The translations under genes and the position numbers were made by a program. The notes beneath the pieces are model-generated. The model did not search any database and was not told the origin of the DNA. It saw nothing but the letters and a program-made list of their open reading frames with translations. Source: Pseudomonas sp. v388 (lineage in GTDB: Bacteria; Pseudomonadota; Gammaproteobacteria; Pseudomonadales; Pseudomonadaceae). From it: a stretch of DNA of 48,357 nt. Below are positions 17,143 to 25,306 of this stretch, piece after piece (within the stretch, counting starts at the first letter, position 1; every line of letters begins with the position of its first letter). The stretch spans positions 100,414-148,770 of the forward strand of contig NZ_RHQN01000012.1 of NCBI RefSeq assembly GCF_003935425.1, given 5' to 3'.

Positions 17143-17394
17143 ATGGCCCGTGTTCTTGTCTATTCCAGCGACTATTGCCCTTTTTGCATTCGCGCCAAAC
17201 AGTTGCTCAAGAGCAAGGACGTGGCGTTCGAGGAAATCAATGTCGACGGCAAGCCGCAGGTTCGCGCCGAAATGACGAAGAAGGCGGGCCGTACGTCCGT
17301 GCCGCAGATCTGGATCGGTTCGGTCCACGTCGGCGGTTGCGATGACCTGTTCGCCCTGGAGCGTTCCGGCAAGCTCAGCGAGCTGCTGGCCTGA
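17143..17394 (+). CDS. grxC: Glutaredoxin 3
   Basis: This 83-residue glutathione-dependent thiol-disulfide oxidoreductase has the dithiol active site Y-C-P-F-C at C12 and C15. The glutathione-binding TSVPQIWIG with its cis-proline and the GGCDDL motif are also present. It begins three bases after yibN and is followed after 41 bases by secB, forming the conserved yibN-grxC-secB group. Confidence 0.96.
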   Translation: MARVLVYSSDYCPFCIRAKQLLKSKDVAFEEINVDGKPQVRAEMTKKAGRTSVPQIWIGSVHVGGCDDLFALERSGKLSELLA

Positions 17395-17435
17395 GTCCCT
17401 GTTTCCATTAGCCCCCTATTTGTTAAGGATCTGAC

Positions 17436-17924
17436 ATGACCGATCAAACGAACAACGCTGCTGCTCCTGCCGAAGAAAACGGCCCTCAGTTTTCCCTGCA
17501 GCGCATCTACGTTCGCGACCTGTCGTTCGAAGCGCCGAAAAGCCCGGCGATCTTCCGTCAGGAGTGGACGCCAAGTGTCAGCCTGGACCTCAACACCCGT
17601 CAGAAGCCGCTGGAAGGCGATTTCTACGAGGTCGTCCTTACCCTGTCCGTGACCGTCAACAATGGTGAGGAAGTAGCGTTCATCGTTGAAGTCCAGCAAG
17701 CCGGTATCTTCCTGATCAAGGGCCTGGACGACGCGTCGATGAGCCACACCCTGGGCGCGTTCTGCCCCAACATCCTGTTCCCGTACGCTCGCGAAGCCAT
17801 CGACAACCTGGTCGTGCGCGGTTCGTTCCCTGCGCTGATGCTGGCACCGGTGAACTTCGACGCGCTGTACGCGCAGGAACTGCAACGCATGCAGGAAGCC
17901 GGCGAAACGCCGACTGTGCAGTAA
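17436..17924 (+). CDS. secB: Protein-export chaperone SecB
   Basis: SecB is the tetrameric cytoplasmic chaperone that keeps preproteins unfolded and delivers them to SecA. The 162 residues match the family: [19 protein letters not shown] near the start, the hydrophobic groove strands, and [16 protein letters not shown] with the [11 protein letters not shown]-type block (here [11 protein letters not shown]). TTAAGGATCTGAC precedes ATG 17436. A strong terminator follows its stop. Confidence 0.97.
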   Translation: MTDQTNNAAAPAEENGPQFSLQRIYVRDLSFEAPKSPAIFRQEWTPSVSLDLNTRQKPLEGDFYEVVLTLSVTVNNGEEVAFIVEVQQAGIFLIKGLDDASMSHTLGAFCPNILFPYAREAIDNLVVRGSFPALMLAPVNFDALYAQELQRMQEAGETPTVQ

Positions 17925-17945
17925 GCGTTATCGGTTCAGCAAAGA

Positions 17946-17969
17946 AAGCGCCTCTCGGGGCGCTTTTTT
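17946..17969. terminator. Bidirectional terminator between secB and trmL
   Basis: AAGCGCC-tctc-GGGGCGCTTTTTT forms a stable stem with a T-run for secB; the A-rich left flank (aaagaaag) gives a T-rich tail for trmL on the other strand. Confidence 0.85.
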
Positions 17970-17994
17970 GTGGCGGTGGGTTTCTGAGGCTTGC

Positions 17995-18016
17995 CTGTGG
18001 GAGCGGACCGGGCAGC
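17995..18016. repeat. Solitary REP unit
   Basis: ctgtgggagcggaccgggca and two more bases match the left half of a REP unit like that at 25965. No inverted partner is nearby, so it is a truncated or solo copy just after the trmL stop. Confidence 0.45.
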
Positions 18017-18020
18017 GTCG

Positions 18021-18476
18021 TTACGCAAACCCGTTCTGCCGCCACGCCTCGTACACCGCCACGGCCACGGTGTTGGACAGGTTCAGGCTGCGGCAGCCTT
18101 CGCGCATCGGCAATCGCAGGCGCTGCTCCGGGCCGAGCGGGTCGAGAACGTCGGGCGGCAGGCCGCGGCTTTCAGGGCCGAAAATGAAGGCGTCGCCTTT
18201 CTCGAAGCTCACGTCGTGGAACGGTCGCGATCCTTTGGTCGTGAAGGCGAACAGGCGCGGGCTGCCGAGCCTTTCCAGACAGCTGGGCAAGTCGGCGTGG
18301 GTTTGCAGCGTGGCATACTCGTGGTAGTCCAGCCCGGCCCGACGCAGACGCTTGTCGTCCAGCTCGAAGCCCAGCGGCTCGATCAAATGCAGGGTGCAGC
18401 CACTGTTGGCGCATAGCCTGATGACATTGCCGGTATTCGGCGGAATTTCTGGTTGAAAAAGGATGACGTGAAACAT
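18021..18476 (-). CDS. trmL: tRNA (cytidine/uridine-34 2'-O)-methyltransferase
   Basis: TrmL methylates the 2'-O of the wobble base in certain leucine tRNAs. At 151 residues it is a minimal SPOUT methyltransferase with the knotted SAM-binding region: FHVILFQPEIPPNTGN at the start, FIFGPESRGLP in the middle, and LPMREGCRSLNLSNTVAVAVYEA at the end, whose conserved asparagine and serine bind SAM. ATG 18476 has GGAG seven bases upstream; a longer frame to 18866 lies wholly antisense to the neighbouring gene and is rejected. Its start codon interlocks with that of the divergent gene. Confidence 0.95.
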   Translation of the reverse strand: MFHVILFQPEIPPNTGNVIRLCANSGCTLHLIEPLGFELDDKRLRRAGLDYHEYATLQTHADLPSCLERLGSPRLFAFTTKGSRPFHDVSFEKGDAFIFGPESRGLPPDVLDPLGPEQRLRLPMREGCRSLNLSNTVAVAVYEAWRQNGFA

Positions 18477-18918
18477 GCACGGCTCCGAACAAAAGGGCGG
18501 ATTGCATTCTACCCCCGAAGAGGACCCAAGACCGAAGCTATGGCCTCGGGTTCTGGGTTCCATGGCAATTGTCGGCTTTACGATAGGCACGATCATCGGC
18601 CAGTCGCAGCAGCCCGACCCCGTGGAATTGGTGCAGATCGAAGAACTGCCGACCGGCCTTGCACTGTGGTTTGACGAAGAGCCCACGTTCAAAAGCGAAA
18701 CGGTCGATGGTGCGGTGGTGGTCAGGCTCGAGGCGGCGCGTGGACAGCCGTGGACCGGCCAGTTGCGGTTCGACAGCAAGGTGGCGCGCTGGAGAGTAGA
18801 AAGAGGGGAGAAAGGTTTGGTGCTGACTCTTCTGGCAGCCCGTCCGTTGCACAGTGACTTGCACACTGCCGAGGTGGACGGGCGCTGGAGACTGGAGGTC
18901 AGTCTCCGAGAGAAATAA
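18475..18918 (+). CDS. Hypothetical membrane-anchored protein
   Basis: The 147-residue product has a short cytoplasmic N-terminus, one hydrophobic helix (about residues 27-43, LGSMAIVGFTIGTIIG) and a beta-strand-rich remainder with repeated LWFDEEPTFK- and RLEAARGQ-like strands. I recognise it only as a conserved neighbour of trmL in Pseudomonas (PA5126-like). The start ATG at 18475 overlaps the trmL start on the other strand by two bases, so its ribosome-binding site (AAGGAT) and promoter must lie inside trmL. A later ATG at 18562 begins right at the helix but has no good binding site. Confidence 0.75.
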   Translation: MHGSEQKGGLHSTPEEDPRPKLWPRVLGSMAIVGFTIGTIIGQSQQPDPVELVQIEELPTGLALWFDEEPTFKSETVDGAVVVRLEAARGQPWTGQLRFDSKVARWRVERGEKGLVLTLLAARPLHSDLHTAEVDGRWRLEVSLREK

Positions 18919-19950
18919 AAGAGGGGAATCCCCGGCCTGCCTGTACCAAGGTCCCCAAAACTGGTGATGTAATACCTAATGCAGAGGGCGTGCCAGTTTT
19001 CAAATTCGACTGGAAAATGGGCGCTACAAGACCTTTGAGCGGCTCTGGAACCTGCGTTTTACCGAGTTCTTGCAGTCATTGCGCGTGATCCCTGATTTTT
19101 TGTGATCCGGCTGGCCGGTGCTCCGAAGGTGTTTCCTGCACGGTTATCGGGCACTCAAAGGCTTCTTGCACCCAAGGTGATGCACGCGCGCCTGCACGGC
19201 ATCAGGGTTCCCTTCACCCACGCACCCCGCCCCGTCTCCTGCGCCCTGCGGTTGACCGGCATTTATTCAGTTCCATTGTCTTGCAGGGCTTTTCCTGCCG
19301 GTGAGCCGGGTCATGGCGAAACGCCGGCACGGCATTTGCACCGTGCTTTACGCCGGCTCGATGACCGCTCGCTGCCTGTTTCGTTCAACACCCGCCATGG
19401 CGTGGCGGACGATCAAGGCGTCGAAAAGGGGGTTTCAAGCCTGTGAAAGCCGTGCTGTGAAAGTTTCTCCAGTCGGTCCGAGACGAGTGCTCTCCCGTGT
19501 GGTGGCAATTGTCACAATTACTGCTACCGATTGTTAACTTGTTGATTTACAAAGAGTTAAGTATTTTCCACGGACGTTTATCGGAACGGATTTTCCAGGG
19601 TCTGCATCAAGATCTCCGGGTAAACGGACTGCGAACCAAATGATCTGACGAATGACTTGAAAATATTTTTTGGGAATTACTGAATTTGGCCGATACACTC
19701 GGTGCCGGCGGGTAAAAACGTGTTGCGTTATAGCTGATAGGTCTAAATACAGCGCTAAAGATTACTTTTGGACTTATCGCTTTTTCACTACCGTGCTGCC
19801 ACCGAAAAACGCGGTCTAGTCATAAATGTCTCGGGACGCACAGCAACCATTGGCCTCACGGCCGGGACTGTCGTCTAACGCGCATCCGAGGGTCAGGGCA
19901 CAGCCCGGCACCTTGGACATAAAAAATTAGATTCACGAGGAGCGTAGTTA
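18919..19950. other. 1-kb intergenic region before the porin gene
   Basis: No convincing gene is seen. The first half is GC-rich; the second half (from about 19500) is clearly AT-rich. Marks include GGGG-aat-CCCC at 18923-18933, AAAACTGG/CCAGTTTT arms at 18957-18964 and 18993-19000, an NtrC-site-like TGCACCC-aagg-TGATGCA at 19167-19184, and a sigma-54-like promoter at 19325-19340. The leader before the porin would be about 600 bases and could contain a small RNA. In PAO1, as I recall, ntrC follows the gene at 18475, so a rearrangement point may lie here. Confidence 0.5.
19325..19340 (+). promoter_or_regulatory. Sigma-54 (RpoN) type promoter
   Basis: CGGCACGGCATTTGCA matches the RpoN consensus TGGCACG-N4-TTGC[AT] at all but the first base, with GG (19326-19327) and GC (19338-19339) exactly ten bases apart. 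It points towards the porin. Transcription would begin near 19350. A possible activator site lies about 140 bases upstream. Confidence 0.5.
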
Positions 19951-21318
19951 ATGAAGAAGTCGACCCTGGCCCTGGCCGTAACCGTTGGTGTACTGGCTCA
20001 ACAGGCCGGTGCAGCTGGTTTTCTTGAAGACAGCAAAGCGTCTGTCAGTTCTCGTACCCTGTATTTTGATAACAATGTCCGTGAAGGCTATCGAGCTTCT
20101 GAGCAGGAAGAAACTGCTACCGGCCTCAAGTTCGACTACATTTCGGGCTTCACTCAAGGCACCGTAGGTTTCGGCCTTGATGCTCAGGCAGTCGTAGGCT
20201 TTGGCTTGGGTGGTGGTATCAAGCACCATAACGCCGGTAGCGCTAACACTGTTGTCCCGGCGGATACTGACGGTTCTTCTGTTGATAGCTGGAGCCGCGT
20301 CGGCGCTAACGTCAAAGCTCGCTTTTCCAAGACTGAACTGAAAGTCGGTAATGCGCTCGCGCCAAACCTGCCGATTCTGGTCAGCAACGATGGTCGCTTG
20401 CTGCCTCAGGCTTTCGAAGGCGGCATCCTGACTTCCAAGGACCTGGACAATGTGACCTTCACTGCTGGTCAACTGACCCAGGCTATTGGTCGTGCCTCTA
20501 GCGACTGGGGTGATCTGTCGGTAAACGGCGCTGCCAAAGGCAGCGACGAGTTCCGATTCGCTGGTGCTGATTGGAAAGTCACAAAAGACCTGACCCTGCA
20601 GTACTACTTCGCAAATCTCGAAGACTTCTACAAACAGCATTTCCTCGGCTTGGTACACGTTTACCAGATCGCCGATGATCAGTCGTTCAAGACCGACCTG
20701 CGTTACTTCAACAGCAGCAGCGATGGCAAGAACGATGATGGCGCTACCGGTTACGCTTTCAACAACAATAACGGTTATGCCAAAAAACCGGGCGAGGTCG
20801 ATAACAGCACCTGGTCTGCCATGTTCACCTACACCTTGGGCGGCAACGCCTTCATGGTCGGCCACCAGCAGGTTGGCGACGACGGTGGTTTCGTGAACCT
20901 GAACCAAGGTTCGGTACGTAAAGATAATGGTCTCGGTAGTCTTGATGGTAACGGCGGCGCAAGCTTCTATCTATTCACAGACTCGATGATCAACCAGTTC
21001 AACCGCGCTGGCACAAATACCACCTTCGGTCAGTATTCGTATGATTTCGCCAAGGCGGGTATCCCAGGCCTGAAGGCTGCGATTGCTTACCTGCATGGCG
21101 ATGACATCAAGGGCCGCCAGGGCACTGTCAACGCAGGCCGTGAATTCTCCGAGTGGGAACGCGATATGCGTATTGACTACGTGATCCAGAGCGGTCCGTT
21201 AAAAGGTTTTGGCACCACTGTTCGTCATGGTAGCTACCGTGGTGATGCTGATCTGCTCAACTCCACCAACGCCGATCAAACCCGCGTGATCTTCAACTAC
21301 ACCTACAACTTCATGTAA
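19951..21318 (+). CDS. OprD-family outer-membrane porin
   Basis: The 455-residue product has a signal peptide (MKKSTLALAVTVGVLAQQAGA) and the alternating beta-strand pattern of an OprD-family channel. FLEDSKASVSSRTLYFDNN at the mature N-terminus and WSRVGANVKARFSKTELKVG are typical, and the chain ends in the aromatic strand IFNYTYNFM. OprD-type porins admit amino acids or small carboxylates; the substrate here cannot be told. Spacing GAGGAG-cgtagtta-ATG supports the start. It stands alone between the 1-kb leader and a strong terminator, just before sulfur-starvation genes. Codon use is more AT-ending than that of its neighbours. Confidence 0.88.
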   Translation: MKKSTLALAVTVGVLAQQAGAAGFLEDSKASVSSRTLYFDNNVREGYRASEQEETATGLKFDYISGFTQGTVGFGLDAQAVVGFGLGGGIKHHNAGSANTVVPADTDGSSVDSWSRVGANVKARFSKTELKVGNALAPNLPILVSNDGRLLPQAFEGGILTSKDLDNVTFTAGQLTQAIGRASSDWGDLSVNGAAKGSDEFRFAGADWKVTKDLTLQYYFANLEDFYKQHFLGLVHVYQIADDQSFKTDLRYFNSSSDGKNDDGATGYAFNNNNGYAKKPGEVDNSTWSAMFTYTLGGNAFMVGHQQVGDDGGFVNLNQGSVRKDNGLGSLDGNGGASFYLFTDSMINQFNRAGTNTTFGQYSYDFAKAGIPGLKAAIAYLHGDDIKGRQGTVNAGREFSEWERDMRIDYVIQSGPLKGFGTTVRHGSYRGDADLLNSTNADQTRVIFNYTYNFM

Positions 21319-21333
21319 GTGTTCTGAAGCTCC

Positions 21334-21366
21334 AAAGAAACCCCGCCCCGTGCGGGGTTTCTTTTG
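21334..21366 (+). terminator. Terminator of the porin gene
   Basis: AAAGAAACCCCG and CGGGGTTTCTTT form a 12-base stem around a short C/G loop, ending in TTTT, 15 bases after the stop. The A-rich left arm makes it usable in both directions. Confidence 0.88.
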
Positions 21367-21369
21367 TCC

Positions 21370-21380
21370 GTTATTCCATA
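21370..21380. promoter_or_regulatory. CysB-type half-site motif upstream of lsfA
   Basis: GTTATTCCATA here is the exact inverse of TATGGAATAAC at 22203-22213 before ssuA. TTATTC/GAATAA half-sites are characteristic of CysB-regulated sulfur genes. Position about 110 bases before lsfA fits an activator site. Confidence 0.45.
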
Positions 21381-21489
21381 TTCGATTCGGGTCTAACTCG
21401 ATCAACATCTATTCTTTTTAATTTTTCGCGACAGCAGGCACAGTGCAGCTTAACTCAGGCTTCCCCGAACAAAGACAAGGAGCTGCACC

Positions 21490-22128
21490 ATGACACTGCG
21501 ACTTGGCGATATCGCCCCGGACTTCGAACAGGATTCCAGCGAAGGCCGTATCCAATTCCATGAATGGCTGGGGAACAGCTGGGGTGTGCTTTTTTCCCAC
21601 CCGGCGGATTTCACGCCGGTGTGCACCACCGAGTTGGGTTTCACCGCCAAGCTCAAGGATGAATTCGCCAAGCGCGGCGTCAAGGCCATTGCGCTGTCGG
21701 TGGACCCGGTGGACTCCCACGTGAAATGGATCGACGACATCAATGTCACGCAGAACACCCAGGTCAATTTCCCGATCCTGGCCGACGCCGACCGCAAGGT
21801 GTCGGACCTGTATGACCTGATTCACCCCAATGCCAGCGACACCCTGACTGTGCGCTCGCTGTTCGTGATCGATCCGAACAAGAAGGTGCGCCTGACCATT
21901 ACCTATCCGGCCAGCACCGGTCGCAACTTCCACGAGATCCTGCGGGTCATCGATTCGCTGCAGCTGACCGATAACTACAAGGTCGCCACGCCCGCCAACT
22001 GGGTCGACGGTGACGACGTGGTAATCGTGCCGTCCATCAAGGACGAGGCAGAAATCAAGGAACGCTTCCCCAAGGGCTACAAGGCCGTCACACCATACCT
22101 GCGCCTGACGCCCCAGCCCAACCGCTGA
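21490..22128 (+). CDS. lsfA: 1-Cys peroxiredoxin LsfA
   Basis: The 212 residues match 1-Cys (Prx6-type) peroxiredoxins, with the peroxidatic cysteine C45 in FTPVCTTELG and the second block MLRSLFVIDPNKK-like (here TVRSLFVIDPNKKVRL). LsfA reduces hydrogen peroxide in the cytoplasm and is induced in Pseudomonas under sulfate limitation. An AAGGAG site seven bases before the ATG and a 3'-side terminator (22155-22178) mark it as its own unit next to ssu. Confidence 0.94.
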   Translation: MTLRLGDIAPDFEQDSSEGRIQFHEWLGNSWGVLFSHPADFTPVCTTELGFTAKLKDEFAKRGVKAIALSVDPVDSHVKWIDDINVTQNTQVNFPILADADRKVSDLYDLIHPNASDTLTVRSLFVIDPNKKVRLTITYPASTGRNFHEILRVIDSLQLTDNYKVATPANWVDGDDVVIVPSIKDEAEIKERFPKGYKAVTPYLRLTPQPNR

Positions 22129-22154
22129 ACCCCGATCAACCATGCGTGAACCTT

Positions 22155-22178
22155 GGGCCGACTTGTCGGCCCTTTTTT
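22155..22178 (+). terminator. Terminator of lsfA
   Basis: GGGCCGAC-tt-GTCGGCCC followed by TTTTTT, a perfect 8-base stem with a 2-base loop. Confidence 0.88.
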
Positions 22179-22202
22179 GTGGGCGCAGGAGGGCTATAAG
22201 TT

Positions 22203-22213
22203 TATGGAATAAC
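22203..22213. promoter_or_regulatory. CysB-type half-site motif upstream of ssuA
   Basis: TATGGAATAAC lies in a very AT-rich stretch (about 22197-22250) 145 bases before ssuA and matches, inverted, the motif before lsfA. Confidence 0.45.
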
Positions 22214-22357
22214 CAAATGAATAAATGAGATTTATAGATATAAAAAACACCTGTTACTGTCACCACCATTAGGGGCGAAACCGCTCATGAACCGCACCTT
22301 ACTTGACCGCCATCGGCCAGGCAGGTGACCAACTTAGTGTTTGCAAAGGAGCGCGCC

Positions 22358-23323
22358 ATGCGCACTATCGTTTTGCGTCGAGGCCTGGTCGCTCTGTTTG
22401 CTGCGGCGGTCTCTTTCGGCGTCATCTCCCAGGCTCAGGCCGAAGACTTGCGCATCGGTTATCAGAAGTACGGCACGCTGGTGCTGCTCAAGGCCAAAGG
22501 CTCGCTGGAGAAGCGTCTGGCCGAGCAGGGCGTGAAAGTGCAGTGGACTGAATTCCCCGGCGGCCCGCAGCTGCTGGAAGGCTTGAACGTCGGCTCCATC
22601 GATTTCGGCGTGACCGGCGAGACGCCACCGGTGTTCGCCCAGGCGGCCGGCGCGGACCTGCTCTACGTGGCCTACGAGCCGCCGGCGCCGACCAGTGAAG
22701 CGATCCTGGTGCCCAAGGACTCGCCGATCACATCGGTCAAGGATCTCAAGGGCAAGAAGGTCGTACTCAACAAAGGCTCCAACGTTCATTACCTGCTGGT
22801 GCGCGCCCTTGAAGACGCGGGCCTGAAGTATTCGGATATCCAGACCGTGTTCCTGCCGCCGGCCGACGCCCGCGCCGCCTTCGAGCGTGGCAGCGTGGAT
22901 GCCTGGGTCATCTGGGACCCGTACCAGGCGGCCGCCGAGCAACAGCTGCAAGCGCGCACTTTGAAGGACGGCACCGGCATCGTCGATAACCATCAGTTCT
23001 ATCTGGCGACCAAGCCTTATGCGCAGAAGAACCCAAAGGTGATTCAGGCGCTGGTCGAAGAGGTGCGCGCCGTGGGTGAATGGTCCAAGTCGCACCCCGA
23101 GGAGGTGACCAGGCAGGTTGCGCCGCTGCTCGGCCTGCCGGCGGACATCACCCTGACGTCGGTCAAGCGCCAGGGCTATGGCGCGTTGTTCCTCACCCCT
23201 CAAGTGGTTGCCGCGCAGCAGAAAATCGCCGACACCTTTTATCAGCTCAAGTTGATCCCCAAGCCGCTCAGCATCGCTGATGTGGTCTGGACGCCGCCCG
23301 CTGCCGTCGCGAACGCGCAGTGA
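22358..23323 (+). CDS. ssuA: Aliphatic sulfonate ABC transporter, binding protein
   Basis: SsuA is the periplasmic binding protein for alkanesulfonates. The 321-residue chain has a signal peptide (LVALFAAAVSFGVISQAQA) and the SsuA/NMT1-like fold: LRIGYQKYGTLVLLKAKG, FGVTGETPPVFAQAAG and DAWVIWDPYQAAAE. ATG 22358 with AAGGAG six bases upstream is preferred to an in-frame upstream start at 22325. In related pseudomonads ssuE comes before it and ssuD after it; here neither is present, and ssuC follows after 28 bases. Confidence 0.93.
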   Translation: MRTIVLRRGLVALFAAAVSFGVISQAQAEDLRIGYQKYGTLVLLKAKGSLEKRLAEQGVKVQWTEFPGGPQLLEGLNVGSIDFGVTGETPPVFAQAAGADLLYVAYEPPAPTSEAILVPKDSPITSVKDLKGKKVVLNKGSNVHYLLVRALEDAGLKYSDIQTVFLPPADARAAFERGSVDAWVIWDPYQAAAEQQLQARTLKDGTGIVDNHQFYLATKPYAQKNPKVIQALVEEVRAVGEWSKSHPEEVTRQVAPLLGLPADITLTSVKRQGYGALFLTPQVVAAQQKIADTFYQLKLIPKPLSIADVVWTPPAAVANAQ

Positions 23324-23351
23324 CTGACCGGCCCCTGAAGGAGACAACTCC

Positions 23352-24149
23352 ATGAGCGTGACTACCTCACAACGCATTACCCACAGGCTGGCGCCCTGGG
23401 CGCTGCCGATCCTGCTGCTGGCGGTGTGGCAGCTGTCGGTCAGTGCAGGCTGGCTGTCGACGCGCATCCTGCCGGCGCCCAGCGCGGTTATCGCCGCCGG
23501 CGTCAGCCTGGTGGCCAGTGGTGAAATCTGGACTCATCTGGCAATCAGCGGCTGGCGGGCCGGAATCGGTTTTGCCATCGGCGGCGGCATCGGCCTGGCC
23601 TTAGGCTTTATCACCGGCCTGACCCGTTGGGGCGAACGCTTGCTCGACAGCTCGGTGCAGATGATCCGCAACGTGCCGCACCTGGCGCTGATTCCGCTGG
23701 TGATCCTGTGGTTCGGTATCGACGAGACCGCCAAAATATTCCTGGTCGCGCTGGGCACGCTGTTCCCGATCTACCTCAACACCTACCACGGCATTCGCAA
23801 CATCGATCCGGCACTGGTGGAAATGTCCCGCAGTTACGGCCTGTCCGGGTTCGGCCTGTTCCGTCATGTGATTCTGCCGGGTGCGATGCCTTCGATTCTG
23901 GTCGGCGTGCGCTTCGCGCTGGGCTTCATGTGGCTGACGCTGATCGTCGCCGAGACCATCTCGGCAAGCTCCGGGATTGGCTACCTGGCCATGAACGCAC
24001 GTGAATTCCTGCAAACCGACATCGTCGTGCTGGCCATCGTGCTTTACGCGGTACTCGGCAAGCTGGCGGATCTGGCCGCCCGAGGATTGGAGCGAGTGTG
24101 CCTGCGCTGGCATCCGGCCTATCAAGTGAACAAAGGCGGTGCGGCATGA
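23352..24149 (+). CDS. ssuC: Aliphatic sulfonate ABC transporter, permease
   Basis: This 265-residue inner-membrane permease of the BPD_transp_1 type has about six hydrophobic segments and the EAA loop ([20 protein letters not shown]) that touches the ATPase. [18 protein letters not shown] is typical of the nitrate/sulfonate/taurine branch. ATG 23352 has GAAGGAG upstream. Its stop overlaps the ssuB start by ATGA. Confidence 0.93.
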   Translation: MSVTTSQRITHRLAPWALPILLLAVWQLSVSAGWLSTRILPAPSAVIAAGVSLVASGEIWTHLAISGWRAGIGFAIGGGIGLALGFITGLTRWGERLLDSSVQMIRNVPHLALIPLVILWFGIDETAKIFLVALGTLFPIYLNTYHGIRNIDPALVEMSRSYGLSGFGLFRHVILPGAMPSILVGVRFALGFMWLTLIVAETISASSGIGYLAMNAREFLQTDIVVLAIVLYAVLGKLADLAARGLERVCLRWHPAYQVNKGGAA

Positions 24150-24958
24150 CCAGCTTGAAACAACAACCGCCGCACCTGCTGCGCGGCATCCCGCTGGCGG
24201 TTCGCAAGCTGAAGAAAGCCTTCGGCAGCCGCGAAGTGCTCAAGGATATCGACCTGCACATTCCGGCCGGCCAGTTCGTGGCGGTGGTCGGGCGCAGTGG
24301 GTGCGGCAAAAGTACCTTGCTGCGCCTGCTGGCAGGCCTGGATAAACCGAGCGAAGGCCAACTGCTGGCAGGCTCCGCGCCATTGAGCGATGCCCGCGAT
24401 GACACGCGCCTGATGTTCCAGGAAGCCCGTTTGCTGCCGTGGAAAAAGATCATCGACAACGTCGGCCTGGGCCTGAGCGGTGACTGGCGGGCGCAGGCAC
24501 TGGAAGCGCTGGAAGCGGTCGGCCTGGCCGAGCGTGCCAATGAATGGCCGGCAGCCTTGTCCGGCGGCCAGAAGCAGCGCGTGGCCCTGGCGCGCGCGCT
24601 GATTCACAAGCCACGTTTGCTGCTGCTCGACGAGCCGCTGGGCGCGCTGGATGCCCTGACCCGGATCGAGATGCAGCAACTGATCGAAAGCCTGTGGCGC
24701 AAGCACGGCTTTACCGTTTTGTTGGTCACCCACGACGTCAGCGAAGCGGTTGCAGTCGCCGACCGAGTGATTTTGATCGAAGAAGGCCGTATTGGCCTGG
24801 ACCTGTTGGTCGACTTGCCCCGGCCACGTGCCCGTGGCTCGCATCGCCTGGCTGCGCTGGAAACCGAAGTTCTCGACCGCGTGCTGTCCATTCCCGGAAC
24901 GCCGCCCGAACCTGAACCTACTTCACCATTGCCTACGCAGTTGCGTTGGGCCAATTAA
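24146..24958 (+). CDS. ssuB: Aliphatic sulfonate ABC transporter, ATP-binding protein
   Basis: SsuB powers sulfonate uptake. The 270 residues contain Walker [10 protein letters not shown], signature [15 protein letters not shown], Walker [13 protein letters not shown] and the switch histidine in [10 protein letters not shown]. The start ATG 24146 overlaps the ssuC stop (ATGA); an in-frame start at 24098 inside ssuC is less likely. The C-terminal 20 residues are proline-rich. The gene is followed by ssuF after 25 bases. Confidence 0.94.
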   Translation: MTSLKQQPPHLLRGIPLAVRKLKKAFGSREVLKDIDLHIPAGQFVAVVGRSGCGKSTLLRLLAGLDKPSEGQLLAGSAPLSDARDDTRLMFQEARLLPWKKIIDNVGLGLSGDWRAQALEALEAVGLAERANEWPAALSGGQKQRVALARALIHKPRLLLLDEPLGALDALTRIEMQQLIESLWRKHGFTVLLVTHDVSEAVAVADRVILIEEGRIGLDLLVDLPRPRARGSHRLAALETEVLDRVLSIPGTPPEPEPTSPLPTQLRWAN

Positions 24959-24983
24959 TCCCGATCCCAAAGGAAGCCAAACC

Positions 24984-25199
24984 ATGACCATTAAAGCCAT
25001 CAACGTTCGTAACCAGTTCAAAGGCACCATCAAGGAAATCGTCCTGGGCGACGTGCTGTCGGAAATCGACGTGCAGACCGCTTCGGGCATCGTGACATCG
25101 GTCATCACCACTCGCTCGGTCAAAGAGCTGGAACTGGGTGTGGGCAGCGAAGTGATCGCGTTCGTGAAATCCACCGAAGTGTCGATCGCCAAGCTGTGA
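24984..25199 (+). CDS. ssuF: Molybdopterin-binding (TOBE/Mop) protein SsuF
   Basis: The 71-residue protein is one TOBE/Mop domain (MTIKAINVRNQFKG, TSVITTRSVKELELGVG, AFVKSTEVSIAKL), the size of molbindins that hold molybdate-like oxyanions. In P. putida ssuF closes the ssuEADCBF operon and is needed for sulfonate use. Here it likewise closes the cluster, with AAAGGAAG before the ATG and a terminator 17 bases after the stop. Confidence 0.9.
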   Translation: MTIKAINVRNQFKGTIKEIVLGDVLSEIDVQTASGIVTSVITTRSVKELELGVGSEVIAFVKSTEVSIAKL

Positions 25200-25215
25200 T
25201 CGAAGTGCGGCACAG

Positions 25216-25249
25216 AACCCCGGACGGTGAGAACCCTCCGGGGTTTTTT
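25216..25249 (+). terminator. Terminator of the ssu operon
   Basis: AACCCCGGA and TCCGGGGTT pair across a 12-base loop and run into TTTT. Confidence 0.8.
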
Positions 25250-25306
25250 ATTGCGGGGCGCACGGTTCTGCGGCCGTGGTGCGTCTGATCGTCGAATTGC
25301 CGTGCA

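Noticed and set aside
19102-19446. 114-codon frame in the 1-kb gap before the porin
   Set aside because: No ribosome-binding site, arginine-, proline- and leucine-rich random-looking product, and it spans the sigma-54-like promoter.
19350-19950. CrcZ/CrcX-type small RNA in the porin leader
   Set aside because: The promoter type fits, but no repeated AAYAAYAA-type Hfq/Crc motifs and no clear terminator are seen before the porin.
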